64,000 nucleotides of DNA from Schistosoma haematobium. Its lineage: Eukaryota > Platyhelminthes > Trematoda > Strigeidida > Schistosomatidae. A program made the translations under genes and the position numbers. Below are positions 1-10,589 of the stretch, in pieces; the first letter of the stretch is position 1, and each line of letters begins with the position of its first letter. The notes under the pieces were generated by a model. The model did no database searches and was not told where the DNA came from. It saw nothing but the letters and a program-made list of their open reading frames with translations. The DNA lies in NCBI RefSeq assembly GCF_000699445.3, contig NC_067200.1:744001-808000 (forward strand), written 5' to 3'.

Positions 1-855
1 ATGATTAACATGGGAAGATAAGTAGCCAAAACACCGCTTACCTGGTTTACGAGGGCGGTTGTGACCGCATCTTCTGGCGTTTCTGCCAAACCTTTTGCAA
101 TATATACAGTCGACTTGACGCCCATTGTAATTTCCCCATGCTGGTTGTTTATTCCATCTCGAATTTGACTGTCCGCGGATAGCAGCTCGGCCGGGAAAGT
201 CGGTCACAGCGATTGTAGCCCGGCAGGTGTCCGGGCCACTAGATTTTGTGGCTCGTTCCACAGTCGTTAATGATGATGAATGTGCATTAGATAAATTCAC
301 TAGTTTGTCAGCGGCCAGGAAGCTTAATGTTGTTCTCTTTACGTCAGACGTATCAGTTGGTGGATTTCGAAGAAAGTGTTCTTTGAGTGGTCCGGGCAAC
401 AGGCCCTTGACAAAACGTGAGCGTATTAGTTCCTCTCGTCCCATCATATCTAACCGGGGGAATGCTTGTACTGCGACTTGCTGCAGGGATAGAAGATAGT
501 CTACTGGACTCTCGCTCGCTTTCTGGTGGCGTGATAAAAACTGAATTGTCATCTGCTGGGTGTCTACGGGCAGGGAAAAACAGTCGTCTAGAATTCTCCA
601 GTTTTGTGAGAGCGTGTTACTAGCCGCAAAACCGTTCGCTATAGCTCTACGTACTGCTTCATCGCTCAGATAGGAAACAAGGTAGTTGAAATGCTCGGTC
701 AATGGAACTCTCTTAAGGTGCGCTGTGACTTTAAATTTCCAAGCGGAGTAATCTGATGATGTTTCGAGCAGTGGTGGCTGGCGTGGGGTTGAGCCGATAG
801 TAGCCCTTATTGAAATCAGAGGGGGTTCGTCTGGGTTCTCATCGCGTTTTTCCAT
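1..855 (-). CDS. Gag polyprotein of a Gypsy-like LTR retrotransposon, 5' part (runs off window)
   Basis: The reading frame from an ATG at 855 is open without a stop to the window edge, giving at least 285 codons. The N-terminal ~60 residues are polar. A capsid-like helical region follows (WKFKVTAHLKRVPL near residue 40; PVDYLLSLQQVAVQAFPRL and RSRFVKGLLPGPLKEHFL in the middle), a pattern typical of retrotransposon Gag. Near the C-terminal side is a zinc-knuckle-like CIYCKRFGRNARRC. The family spacing is CX2CX4HX4C, and the His position here is Arg. A primer-binding-site-like sequence sits directly upstream of the ATG. Gag would package element RNA. Protease and polymerase would lie beyond the window start. 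The family assignment is inferred from motifs; the uninterrupted frame is seen directly. Confidence 0.72.
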   Translation of the reverse strand, partial: MEKRDENPDEPPLISIRATIGSTPRQPPLLETSSDYSAWKFKVTAHLKRVPLTEHFNYLVSYLSDEAVRRAIANGFAASNTLSQNWRILDDCFSLPVDTQQMTIQFLSRHQKASESPVDYLLSLQQVAVQAFPRLDMMGREELIRSRFVKGLLPGPLKEHFLRNPPTDTSDVKRTTLSFLAADKLVNLSNAHSSSLTTVERATKSSGPDTCRATIAVTDFPGRAAIRGQSNSRWNKQPAWGNYNGRQVDCIYCKRFGRNARRCGHNRPRKPGKRCFGYLSSHVNH

Positions 856-871
856 CTCACCTCCGACACCA
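856..871 (-). other. Putative tRNA primer-binding site
   Basis: Read on the minus strand, TGGTGTCGGAGGTGAG lies immediately before the gag ATG and two bases after an LTR-like end (TGTTACA-AC-TGG). TGG at the start, matching the CCA end of a tRNA, and the 2-nt gap are standard for LTR elements. The priming tRNA was not identified. Confidence 0.5.
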
Positions 872-873
872 GT

Positions 874-1026
874 TGTAACACATGTAATCAGCATTCATTG
901 AATGACGGGAAGACCTAAAGCCACAACACACACAATGTTAACTGAACACTTTATACCACAGAGAGAACGAGGAAGGGAGGCCAATAGACGTTTATTGTTA
1001 AAATTAAAATTCGCGGGGTCTGTACA
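874..1026 (-). mobile_element. Candidate short 5' LTR of the Gypsy-like element
   Basis: On the minus strand this segment begins TGTACAG and ends TGTTACA, two bases before the primer-binding site. It contains a TATA-like GGTATAAAG (about 948-956) and an AATAAA (about 990-995). The inner end is well placed. The outer end is only the nearest TGT and could be further upstream, since the 3' LTR needed to define it lies outside the window. Confidence 0.35.
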
Positions 1027-2000
1027 GAAAGAGAGCTAGTTTACAAAACGGTCTTATTAGTCATCCTGTAAGTTTAGTGCGTGCAGGGCTTGCTATTCTT
1101 CTTCTAAAGCGTTTATTCTTGCTTGCCCTGCAATAGAAAGAAAACAGAATCTATTAACAACATCATACATGATGATTTTAATCCCGTTACTGTTCTATAT
1201 TTTAAACTACGCGGTAGTGGAATCGAGTATTCTTCATCGAAACAATTATCATCGTCTTTCTCACAAGTGATACAGCAAAACAACATATATTGAATAAAAA
1301 TGTGGTTACAAATAAAGTGTGACAAGTTGGAAGAAAATGTGCTTTTTATTTTGTTGTTACAAAAATCACTGAATATATGTCACGATGGATAATAATGATT
1401 TCATTACAAAACCGACATGCTGATTGTATACAATTTCAGGACGCAACGTGAGTCTGTTCCGATTTCAGCGTATTCTAGATAATACAGAGTTTTTGTCCAA
1501 TACAATGTCGGACAGACTCAGAATGAACATAACAAGAAGACGAACAACCGATTACAGGCACTTATACTCCTATTTAAGCTGTGGCGAATGTGGTGCTTGA
1601 ATTAACTAATGATTCTTTTGTACTTGTTGAATGCTCGATTCCGAATTCCAAGTACAATACATTTGTTCGTGCTTATGTCTTAATTCTTAGATCAATTGCG
1701 CTAATTCTGGGATTCATAGTTCGTACTACAATTCAAATATTATAAATACGCACATTTTAAGGACTACAAAACAATAAATAACAGTAGCGACTGTCGATAG
1801 GACTTAAGTTGATCGAGGTCCGTGGAACCTTTGCAAAATTCGTATATTATTTAAATAATAGGCATAAGCTAAAAACAAACCAACTACTCCAGTAACCGAG
1901 AGAATACAATCACTAATGGGATGAGATACAACTGACTTGACGATAACTGAAGATTTCTCTGTTTGATGATAAAATGATTAGTAAAACACAAGTAGATTAA
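1027..2000. other. Non-coding stretch, nothing recognised
   Basis: AT-rich sequence with no credible ORF, splice-bounded exon, RNA gene or repeat match elsewhere in the window. It may hold the distal part of the LTR if the LTR is longer than proposed. Confidence 0.5.
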
Positions 2001-2007
2001 GAACAAA

Positions 2008-2070
2008 GGTTGGTGCACAATAATATGAATTCATTTTATTTCGTTAGGTTCTCATCAGCTGCTTACAACC
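2008..2070 (-). ncRNA. Hammerhead-ribozyme-like motif in Penelope terminus, copy 1
   Basis: Minus strand: CTGATGAG (plus 2,051-2,058), eight bases, then GAAA (plus 2,039-2,042). By hand a type-I layout folds. Stem III is AATAAAAT paired with ATATTATT (one mismatch) around a GAATTC loop, leaving the cleavage triplet ATT. Stem I has GGTTG/CAACC outside an internal loop and GCA/TGC next to the core. Stem II is nearly absent (one G-C pair), so activity is doubtful. Penelope-like elements are known to carry hammerheads. The fold is my inference. Confidence 0.5.
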
Positions 2071-2600
2071 TAAAATATTTAAAATTCAACGTTATTGTAG
2101 ATATTGACATGCTTATACAACAGAGGGCGATGAAGGATGAATATATGTAACATAATGTGGTAAAGATTTCGTTAGAATTCATCAGGTCATAAAATTTTTT
2201 TGTTTCGAATATACAGAGTTTGGGAGGGAAGGTTCCAGAAAATTGAAATAGTGATTAGAAATCATGGAATTAAAACACATTAGACGATTATGTAATGAAG
2301 TAACTGAAGATAGAATAATGTTAATAAAGAGAGATATGAATTGAAATTGGTCAGTTATGAGTGATGTAATTATAAAATTCAGAAAGAATTGAAATGACGT
2401 AAACAAAACAAATAAAATAAAAGGGGTAGGGTGAATGTTACCAGGGCAAAGAAAGATTTATTACTGTTTCTTTTTGTATACAAAGATCTGGTTTTAAACG
2501 TTTGATTGCTATTGCTTCCGCGAATTTCAAAAGGTTTGAATATGATTGTTTGTTGATCACCTTGAAGGACTTCAGTATATCGACTTCGTGTCCACATACC
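2008..2600 (-). mobile_element. Penelope-like element, 3' remnant (GIY-YIG C-terminal part plus LTR-like end)
   Basis: Minus-strand codons from about 2,600 to 2,438 read GHEVDILKSFKVINKQ, then EAIAIKRLKPDLC and NLSLPW. This matches the end of the GIY-YIG endonuclease of Penelope-like retroelements and is nearly the same as the relic at 39.4 kb. About 370 bases later comes a conserved terminal sequence with hammerhead core boxes (2,008-2,070). Compared with the 39.3 kb copy, this one keeps about 330 bases of 3' non-coding sequence that the other lacks. The N-terminal RT part is missing: upstream sequence switches abruptly to an RTE relic at about 2,600. Non-functional fragment. Confidence 0.7.
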
Positions 2601-4770
2601 ATACCTACAGATACTGATTGCCAACTGAATAATCGGGGATTGCATGGATTCAGGATTATCGCACAGTAAGTCAATGTCATCCGCATACTCAAGGTCGGGA
2701 TGTCTTTCTCCAGGCAACAAATACACACCGCCACTAATTACATCCAACACAGCCGTTTTCAGAATGTCATTTATGGCAAAGTTGAAGGGGAATGATGAGA
2801 CTGAACAACCCTGTTTAACCCCACTGCTTGAATAGATCAGTGAAGAAAGGTGGTTGTATGCCACCCCTCTACCTGAGGTGTTTGTACATGGAGCCCCTTC
2901 AAGATGTTATTGAATTTCTCAGACACACCTTTCTTCAATAGACAATCCCAGAGAACAGTCCTGTCCAACAAATCGAAGGCAGCCATTACGTCGAGAAACA
3001 CTGTGGTTGTTGGCCTGTGATAAGTATGACGGTGTTCTAATATTTGTTGAGTCAATCACTTTCGGGTTTTGAACAACCTACAAAGTATGACGGAAGACAA
3101 ACCGTCATCTTCGCATATTGTATCCCTCACACCAGACTTCTTGTTGCCAGTGGCTCGGATGAGTTGGAAGAGCTTCCGGTAATTACCAGATGCAGCTGCT
3201 GCTTCCAGCTCATTATCACGCTTCGACCACCAGGCTTCTCGGTCCTTACGCAAGCTTTGCCCAATTTCCATACGTAACATCCTTCGTTTGTGGTCGAACT
3301 CACGGTCACCCGGAGTAGACCGACGGGCTTCAATGAGTTTTAAGGAGCCTGAAGAAACCCAGTGCTTATAAGCGGGAACGTTTCGCGAAGCATTAAGCGG
3401 CTTTATTCGCCATTTTCATGAAGTTGCAACTAATGCCCATCGATACTTTTCAGTGGAATGGTACCTAGCTTAGAAACTAGCTCCATTCGATACTTTCTTG
3501 CAACAGAAGTTGCAACCAACTTGCTGACATCAGTCCTTTGATAGCGGTCACTTCGTTGGCCACTGAAAAGTAAGGTAAGATTAGCGCAGACCAAAGCAGG
3601 ACCAGAGTCCAGATAGGTACTCCAGAAGGAGCGGCAGTCTTGTACACAACCACGCCAGCGGTAGCTGATCGCGATGTGACCAATCTGAGTCCAGGCTTGA
3701 GATGCAGAGGGAGGACGCCAGGTGGCACATTGGCGATGACTGTGCCGAAAGTTAGTGCTAGCCAGAAACAAGTTGTGGTCTGTGCACAGTTGCAGTAGAC
3801 GGTCCCCGTTATCTGGCCTGCGATCAACGAGTCCCCATCGGCCACCTAAACGACTCTCTTCTGTGCCTAGACGCCCGACCTGAGCATTCAAGTCTCCGGC
3901 TAGTACTACAATATCTGTCGAACAGTTAATTGGTGATAGAATTCATTCTTGATTACATCCAGGCTGCAATCTGTCGGGGCATATGCGGAGGTGACAAAAA
4001 GTCATCGTTTCTCACGCCGATTTCTTCTCACTTTGATGGAACTTTCTAATCTAACAACACATAATCGACTAGTAATATGGATCCAGTCGATTAGTGCTGC
4101 ATCGTCATCAGACGAAGGTGCCACAGGATCCCCGGATAAACGCTTGTAAAACAAGGCTTTTGACGTGACAGATGGAGTGCGAATTTGTATTACTTCACCA
4201 GAGTCTAGAATACGGGTCTCGGATAGACAACAAACATCAATATTCAGACTTTCTAAAAACATAGCAGTCCTATCTGTCGTCTAACCTGCATTACTGTGAG
4301 AACATTGAAGGCTGCCAGTTTGAATGGTGCATGTGGTTTTGGAGAAACTACTTCAGTATTCGTATTTGGTGGTAGCACTCAATTTTCAACCGGTCAGTGA
4401 CTCGAGAACGTTTAGATAGAACCGAGTTTCCACCATAGGCGAGCTGCTGTATAAGTTGAATAATTAGGATACACGGAGTGGGAATAAAAGAGGTTGAACA
4501 CGTGATGTAGTAGATAACAATAATGTGAATCATTTGACTGTTATTCGAAGCAAGAATAGTATTTTCCGTAAGTATCGTGGGCTGTGATACTTCACGGGTG
4601 CCCAAAGCGAAACAGGTGGTTTTCCTAGGGAGCCACACCTTGAGCCTTAGACCTAAAAGTTTGATCCACAAGGCAGTGGAGCATCGTGCGGAGATGCAAT
4701 CCCATGATCGCCGGTGACCAACCTTAGTTTCATACGCCATTCGTTCCTTCAGGATACTGGAGCACACTGA
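2600..4770 (-). pseudogene. RTE-type LINE (family B), endonuclease-reverse transcriptase relic
   Basis: On the minus strand, in order: 5' UTR homologous to 51.2-51.4 kb (4,770-4,340); apurinic-like endonuclease start (LESLNIDVCCLSETRI, about 4,250); NAQVGRLGTEESRLGGRW (about 3,890) to the endonuclease end at about 3,430; the pre-RT segment WWSKRDNELEAAAASGNY (about 3,200); RT piece FLDVMAAFDLLDRTVLWDCL (about 3,000); and an intact catalytic LEYADD (about 2,690). Frames shift several times. Two RT segments present in the 51-54 kb copy are missing here (after EDDG, and around the GFRSGRG motif). The endonuclease SDH-type catalytic triplet reads SGP. The C-terminus is cut by the Penelope fragment at about 2,600. 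Dead element. Confidence 0.82.
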
Positions 4771-5040
4771 TATGTATAAGTAACAATTGTCATCTTTAAA
4801 TGATAACTTTTCGTAGTACTCAAACTATATATCAGTCAGTAATAACGTAGAACTTCGTACGTACATCAGTTCGAGTTGCCACACCATATGAGCACAGAGA
4901 TGCAGTTGTCCACTCAAATTCTCTAGTGGTAGAGGTAGTAAGAGTATAAGCAGCAATCGGGAAGAATAGGGTTTGAAGATGTTATCAAGGAATAATATCC
5001 AGCGAAATAAATTTGGAAAGAGGAAAAGAAAGGATATGAA
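4771..5040. other. Short spacer, nothing recognised
   Basis: AT-rich sequence between two RTE relics. No ORF or repeat match noticed. Confidence 0.5.
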
Positions 5041-6010
5041 GAATTCATAAGATTAGAATTTCAGAGAACAGAAAGTGTGGACCTGCACCTTCGCCATTGC
5101 AATTGATTTTGATTCACGTCATTCAGGGTCTTCAACCATCGGTTGCTATTGTCTCGCTGATCCCAACCAGGTAGTCTACACCTACCAACATGGCTTAGTC
5201 CACTTGTCAGTGACTTCATGCATTTGTGCCATGTTTTGGTTTTGCCGTCCTCAGCTTTCTTCCAACCTACTCCTGTACCATTGAGCAGCGCACGTCGAGG
5301 CAGTCGGCCGTTGGGCATACGTAACACATGTCACAGCCATCTCAACTGATGAAGTTTCACTACGTCATCAATCGTTTTGCCATCCTTACCTAGTATCCGT
5401 TTCTTAACAATTGAATTAGTTATTCGGTGTTCTCAGGATATACGAGCAATGTTTCGAAGACACCTATGATCGAATACTAGTAACCTACGAATATCTTCTA
5501 CTCTTACCGGCCATGTTTCACTGCCATAAAGTAAGACGGAACGAACTGCTGCACAGTAAACACGTCCTTTGGTTGATAGACGGATATCTCGCCTACATCG
5601 TAAATGACGCAAGTTGGCAAAAGCTAGTCGAGCCTTCTGTATTCGTGCTGAGATTTCGTTACACACCAGACTTTCAAGATAAGTGAAGCGGTCGACACGC
5701 TCAACTACTTCACTCCCTATCATTAGTTCGGGTGTCGATGCAACTCAATCCTGAAGCAAGACTTCACATTTCGAGGGAGAGAATCGCATATCTATCATTG
5801 CTTGCATTGTTGCTTGGAGTGGTTAGAAGACTCCGCATTTTGTCAGTGCCTTCACCACATAGAACTATGTCATCGGCATATTCTAGGTCAAAAAGTGAAT
5901 CTCCCGGTAGAAGTTCAACCCCTAGTAATACAGACGAGGAAAGTGTTATCTCTAAAAGCACGTCAACGACAAAGTTAAACAAGAGTGGAGTGAGTGTGTA
6001 TAGATATACC
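5040..6010 (-). pseudogene. RTE-type LINE (family C), 3' half of reverse transcriptase ORF
   Basis: Three consecutive minus-strand reading blocks in shifted frames. The first (5,982-5,764) carries FNFVVDVLLEI and the RT catalytic LEYADDIVL. The second (5,723-5,433) carries VDRFTYLESLV, ISARIQKARLAFANL and VRSVLLYGSETWPVR, the thumb and C-terminal region of RTE proteins. The third (5,327-5,061) carries LRMPNGRLPRRALLNGTG and GLSHVGRCRLPGWDQR, the C-terminal tail. Wording differs from families A and B, so this is a third RTE lineage. It is probably the same one as the N-terminal RT piece at 57.6 kb. 5'-truncated and frameshifted. Confidence 0.78.
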
Positions 6011-6013
6011 TGA

Positions 6014-6363
6014 GAAGCTTATTTTGTGGGTAGTCTTAAATGTTATTTGTACTTATTTTGCCAATTTTCTACTGTAAGTACTTTTGTCGTGAAAGCTTCG
6101 CGCGCTATTTACAAAGGACAGTGGTATTTTTCTTCGCGGAGTAAATTTTTTTGTTTTTATCGCTTATTACGTATCAAGACTACTGTTTTCACTTTAATTG
6201 AATTTATTTTGGTGAGAGTATTCGACTAGAGTATCGTTTTTACTGTTCCAAATCAGTTTTGTCGTTGGTACTCTTGAGTACCTCTTTTTCAATTGTATCT
6301 GTTAGTACTTTTGGTCCTAGCAATCTACAACTCTTCAATTTTTGGCCATTGATTACTATTTTT
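6014..6363 (-). mobile_element. Sequence beyond the LTR, possibly 5' gag leader of a second LTR copy
   Basis: Minus-strand sequence directly following the LTR (6,715 to 6,364). One frame around 6,130-6,080 reads PRRKIPLSFVNSARSFHDK, which resembles (from memory) the start of schistosome gag-like proteins of the same LTR family. If so, the LTR has element-internal sequence on both sides, as in a tandem or recombined array. No clear primer-binding site follows the LTR, so this could instead be unrelated flank. Confidence 0.3.
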
Positions 6364-6715
6364 TGTTTCTGAGTATAATCGCATCTCGAAAAACCCCCCC
6401 TTAAATGACCGGACAGTGTACAGAGACAGGTAAACACGAACGAGCGGCCTACAGTTCTGTTTCCCTGTCCAGCCCAGTCAGTTGAGTCCAGAACACAAGC
6501 CACAACCTTTGAGATATGAATCATTATATTTCAAACATACTTTGTTTATATACCGATCAAGCATACCACATCGTACCATAAAATAGAAGACAACATTTTG
6601 TACAATATTTAACAAGTGAACAGATACCGACCAATTGGAAATGTCCATTTAAAGTTCAAGGACACCATTGGACTTAACATGATAATTATTGGTCTATTCC
6701 TCCGCATCTACAACA
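6364..6715 (-). mobile_element. LTR of a Gypsy-like (Boudicca-like) retrotransposon
   Basis: A 352-bp segment that on the minus strand starts TGTTGTAGATG and ends CTCAGAAACA, so its ends are TGTT...AACA. It is preceded directly by a polypurine tract (6,716-6,729). It carries a TATA-like GTATATAAAC near 6,545-6,555. The sequence resembles LTRs of the schistosome Boudicca group from memory. Position after a gag-type ORF and polypurine tract marks it as a 3' LTR. No second copy occurs in the window, so identity between LTRs and target-site duplication cannot be tested. Confidence 0.68.
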
Positions 6716-6729
6716 CCTCCCCTTTTTTG
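6716..6729 (-). other. Polypurine tract next to the 3' LTR
   Basis: Minus strand AAAAAAGGGGAGG abuts the LTR start. This is where plus-strand DNA synthesis of LTR elements is primed. Confidence 0.65.
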
Positions 6730-6770
6730 AAGATCCGGAGTTGATATCTGGATTCTGAAATTTTCTGGGT

Positions 6771-7482
6771 TCATCCTCCCCCACGAAATAATGTTGGGTC
6801 CTCATATCCCCAAGTTAAAACTAATTTGACTTTATTTAACACATAATTGTCAGATTGAACAGAGAAGTCACTGAAAGTGATTAAATAGTGGGGATCAATG
6901 TCGCTTGATATGAGGTCATAAACGTTTGATTCTTCTGGAACATTATCATGGGATTTGTTGAAAATCTCATTTGTAAACAGTTGATCACTGAGATAATCAA
7001 CATCTATCAAATTTGTTTTAGATTTCCGATCATCATTTGATGCATCTAACACATTTTCTGGTACAAGAGGATCTGGATTATAAGATTCGTCAGAATCTCC
7101 TGTTGTTGAATGATGACGACCATTTGAAACAGCTGGATTCAGTGTACTGCACGATTTGTTCCCTGTTCCGTTGTGGGCGGGTACTGCAATTATTTTATGA
7201 GCATTTGATGAGAGATCTTCCTGTGAGCTGGGTACATCACTGTCTGTACACGTCTCAGGAACAATGGGATTTGAACCCACGACAGGGAATGTTTCGGAAT
7301 TTGACATTTCTAGAAAACTGGGCGGATCATGAATGACTTTCTCGTTTACATCATTGGTCGTCCGGGATTCACAGAGGCTTTTATAGGCAGCTTCATATGT
7401 TCTGCAGTTGTTTTCCAGCTCAGTCTGCAGATGAGAAATGAACTTACCAACTTCTGATGCATTTCCGAAACATGGAAAATCC
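6771..7482 (-). pseudogene. C-terminal part of a gag-type ORF of an LTR retrotransposon
   Basis: The minus-strand frame is open from about 7,482 (after TTTTTTAG) to a stop at 6,771. It includes an ATG at 7,307 that gives 178 codons. The protein is acidic and Ser/Asn-rich with NDDRKSKTNLIDVDYLSD and ends EDPTLFRGGG. That wording resembles the C-terminal region of schistosome CCHC gag-like proteins, which normally precede the LTR as here (polypurine tract 40 bases after the stop). The zinc knuckles expected upstream are absent. The frame begins at a TTTTTTAG that would serve as a splice acceptor, so the upstream limit is uncertain. Function beyond Gag is unknown. Confidence 0.55.
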
Positions 7483-8584
7483 TAAAAAATTCAACTGGTT
7501 ATTTTTGAAACACTACTGTTGTTGCTCAAGTAGAATATCAATATTTGTTGATTGATTCATTTACACAATCAAAGGCTTTGAATGACTCTTGATTATCCTA
7601 TTCAAATGGCTGATTTCAACATACCTATAAGAAGTGTACAAATCAGTTGTCGATTGTAATGAATACAGAATAGAACAGTTAATCTATTCACATATATACA
7701 TCTGTCTATATGATGTGTAAATTGTAAGAATGATTAAAAATATAGTTTAAATATAGATCCTCAAATGTAAAGCAGTTTCACTGACACGTATGGTGGACGA
7801 ATACTCAGATGAGGGGGGGGGAGAATCAGTTTACGGTACCATGTTATGTAAATGATAGAAAACTATACGTCAAATACGTAATTTGTATACACTTCATTTC
7901 TATTGTTATTACAATGATTTTCTGTTTTCATCAATTGAATCATTCCAATCTCCTGTTGGCATTCATTCCATTTCCAAATTGTGCTGCATACTACTTATAT
8001 CTGTCAACATAAGTAGCATACACCACATATGTATTATTATTATTATTACACGTATAATCTATATAAAGTACCCAAACATCATCAAACGTATCCAATTTTA
8101 CTTAGATATTGCATTTTAACAATTGAATTCATGAGTTGATTTAGTTTACCTGGATGATCAAAGTTCTTAGATTCAAATCACATTCAATTGATCTTGGATT
8201 CATACTGTTGACGAATCCTAATATAAAACGAAATAGTCATCCAGTTTTTTTTCTCAGTTTTACGTTGATGCTCTAAATTAGATCAACATATGAATGTAAC
8301 TATTAGTAAGTTACAATAATTTTCATTCCGATAAAACAGTATGTTCATGTATTATGTCCATTAATGAGATTCACTCCAATGATTACAGAATCATTCCTTT
8401 TATACTTTCTTCTTCTTCTTCTTGTCGTTCTTCTTATTCATCTACTCATAATATAATAACGTGATATACGAATAAATAAACAATCAGAATAGACATTCTT
8501 CTTTGAAAATAAAATGAGTCTCATTGTTTACTTTTCTATGATTATGTAATTGTCTATTACCGTGATATAATTCTCATTAGAATT
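7483..8584. other. Non-coding stretch with one copy of repeat R
   Basis: AT-rich. It contains a repeat-R copy at 7,930-8,030 and a TTC-rich run near 8,405-8,430. No exon or RNA gene recognised. Confidence 0.5.
7930..8030 (+). repeat. Repeat R, copy 1
   Basis: Contains CATACTACTTATATCTGTCA followed by ATAAGTAG and ATACACCACA. The CTACTTAT/ATAAGTAG halves are inverted complements. The same block recurs at 37.9, 40.8, 56.7 and 58.85 kb. Probably the 3' end of an unidentified retroelement. Confidence 0.6.
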
Positions 8585-8710
8585 ACGTACTTACTTACTT
8601 ACGCCTGTTACTCTTCGTGAAGGGGAATAGGCCACCCACCAGCGATTTCTATTTAAATTTATCCTGGACAATCTTTTCTAGTTGAATAAGTACTTTACAT
8701 ATTCGTTTTA
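8585..8710 (-). pseudogene. RTE-type LINE, extreme 3' end
   Basis: Minus strand, with frameshifts, reads QLEKIVQDK, WWVAYSPSRRVTGVSK and a stop. This parallels the last residues of RTE family A ([15 protein letters not shown] at 24.86 kb). It ends in a TAAG-repeat tail, typical of RTE 3' ends. Heavily 5'-truncated insertion. Confidence 0.6.
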
Positions 8711-10560
8711 CTTTTCGTGTTGCTTTTACGTAAAATGAACTTTAATTTTAATTTGCAATGGTTATCGATTAACCTGTTGTCGATAATGTTGATCAAATTT
8801 GATCAGTCTCAATTAGTGTGTTGGAATGCTTTGAAGGGTTGTCACCATCCAGCGATTTCGTTGTGTCGGGAGGTGTCCGAAATGTGATATCGATATATGA
8901 TATGCTACACGCTAAGCCTACAAACGACTATTTGGGCAAGAACAAAAGAGAGAACGATAAAATGTGTTGGACCATCAAATAAATGGCATAAATACTTATT
9001 CATATGTATATATCATTCTAATCCTGAAGAAATCGACCCATTTCTCGGCTAATGAAATACACTTGTCCTTTAGGTCACTTCTTATCGTCATCTATTGACC
9101 TTCTTATTAGAGTACTTCTTATTGATTCTCTATATCAGATGTAATCACAAGCTTATGTATAATTGATAGAATTTGGCTAGAAGTGGGATCCAGGATTCAG
9201 GTTTCGTCCTATTTGGGATTAGTCAGCTGGATTTGTCTGCATCTCTAAGTTAATGTACATTATCAACACGTTATCTACTTAACAAATGAGTTCAGATAGT
9301 CACTCACTTATGTACCCTTTTCAGAAATGATCATCTTTCTGGAATAATATACTAGGCACTTAAAACAAACAGCACTACATTCAAATCTCTATGTGAACAT
9401 CATCAAGGGTTAAGATACAATTCAAATAGAGTTTATCAATACTATTCCTTATTAATTGAAGTTAACATAACATTTTAGGGTATCAAGAAACGACTACTTT
9501 GAAGTAGTATGTTAAACACTAATGTTTTTATGGTTTACGATATTATATGACCATTGTCGACTGTCATCAATAATATTTATCTCACATCTGATATCCATGG
9601 GTTATAGCTTCTCACTAAAACTCTTTGAAAGTACGTGTTCATAACTAGGCATTTATATTATATAATTCTATGTGGACTTCAGATGTATTCTACTGTAAAC
9701 TTGTGTGTCTTTTCATTCATATGACGCTTACTAACTAATCGCCATATTTATGTTTGCTTTTCAGTTTGAACCATGGGTATCTTAGTGGCTTCCTTTCTCA
9801 AGTTTAAGCAATAAAACAGTAAATATTAGATTGCTATCCATTGTATCCTCTGTATATTCGGTATCCAGTAGGTGTAATACTACGCTACTCAGATAACGGT
9901 AACATTCTTGTTTCAGAGAATGTAGACTTGAAGTCATCTTCAATTTTTATTCATGCCATTTTGATAAAAACACGTTTTTTTTACTTTATATATTTTCATT
10001 CTGATAGGACACTGGGCTCTATATTCCTTCATTTTGTGCTGTATATATACGTTTTGATTTGTGATGATTGTTATTGCTCGTTTCTGACTGTTTGCAGAAT
10101 GCTTGGACTTCTTCCTCTAGTTAACGGAGCTGGGGCGCATCAGAATATATGGCTTATTCATCTTTGGTCACTGAGTCTTGATTCTCGATCGCAGATTCAG
10201 TGAACTCGTAGTAGCTTCAAACCTAGCAACAGAAGACTGCAGTTAACACGAAACTGCATTAACTAGACAGTTCACATAAATGTTTATTCAAGTCACCCAT
10301 GTAGCTCGTCTCAGGTTATAGCCGATCATATTTCCAAGTAAGTGAGAAGGGTTTAATATGAAGTCAGCATTTCCATAGTTCAGAATGCAACGTCGTTAAA
10401 AATATGCTGACTACAATAAACAAATTATAGCATACGAACTCTGACCTGGAATTAAAAGAATGTTCTTGCACCACAACTGTGATGCTTCATGACGAAGCCG
10501 AGATTATTCCGACGTCACAAGACCAACTCCTTTCTAATAACAAGAACAATGCCTAATTAA
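8711..10560. other. Non-coding stretch holding an SMalpha-like relic
   Basis: No convincing gene. An open frame at 9,841-10,203 is AT-rich, hydrophobic and lacks any family resemblance. The only recognised feature is the SMalpha-like hammerhead relic at 9.18-9.24 kb. Confidence 0.5.
9181..9245 (-). repeat. SMalpha-like SINE fragment with hammerhead ribozyme relic
   Basis: Minus strand contains CCCAAATAGGACGAAAC preceded by CAGCTGACTAAT and followed by CTGAATCCTGGATCCCACTT. This is the schistosome satellite hammerhead layout: CTGATGA box, hairpin closed by TCC/GGA, GAAAC. The core box is mutated (CTGACTA), so cleavage is unlikely. The SMalpha assignment is from memory of that family. Confidence 0.62.
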
Positions 10561-10589
10561 TGTAGATACATGAAATGTCCGGACAATGT

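Noticed and set aside
7262..7277. B-box-like GGTTCAAATCCC on the minus strand (possible tRNA)
   Set aside because: It lies inside the gag-type frame and no A-box or acceptor stem can be placed around it.
9841..10203. 120-codon plus-strand open frame
   Set aside because: Composition is AT-driven and hydrophobic, with no family resemblance and no splice or promoter context.
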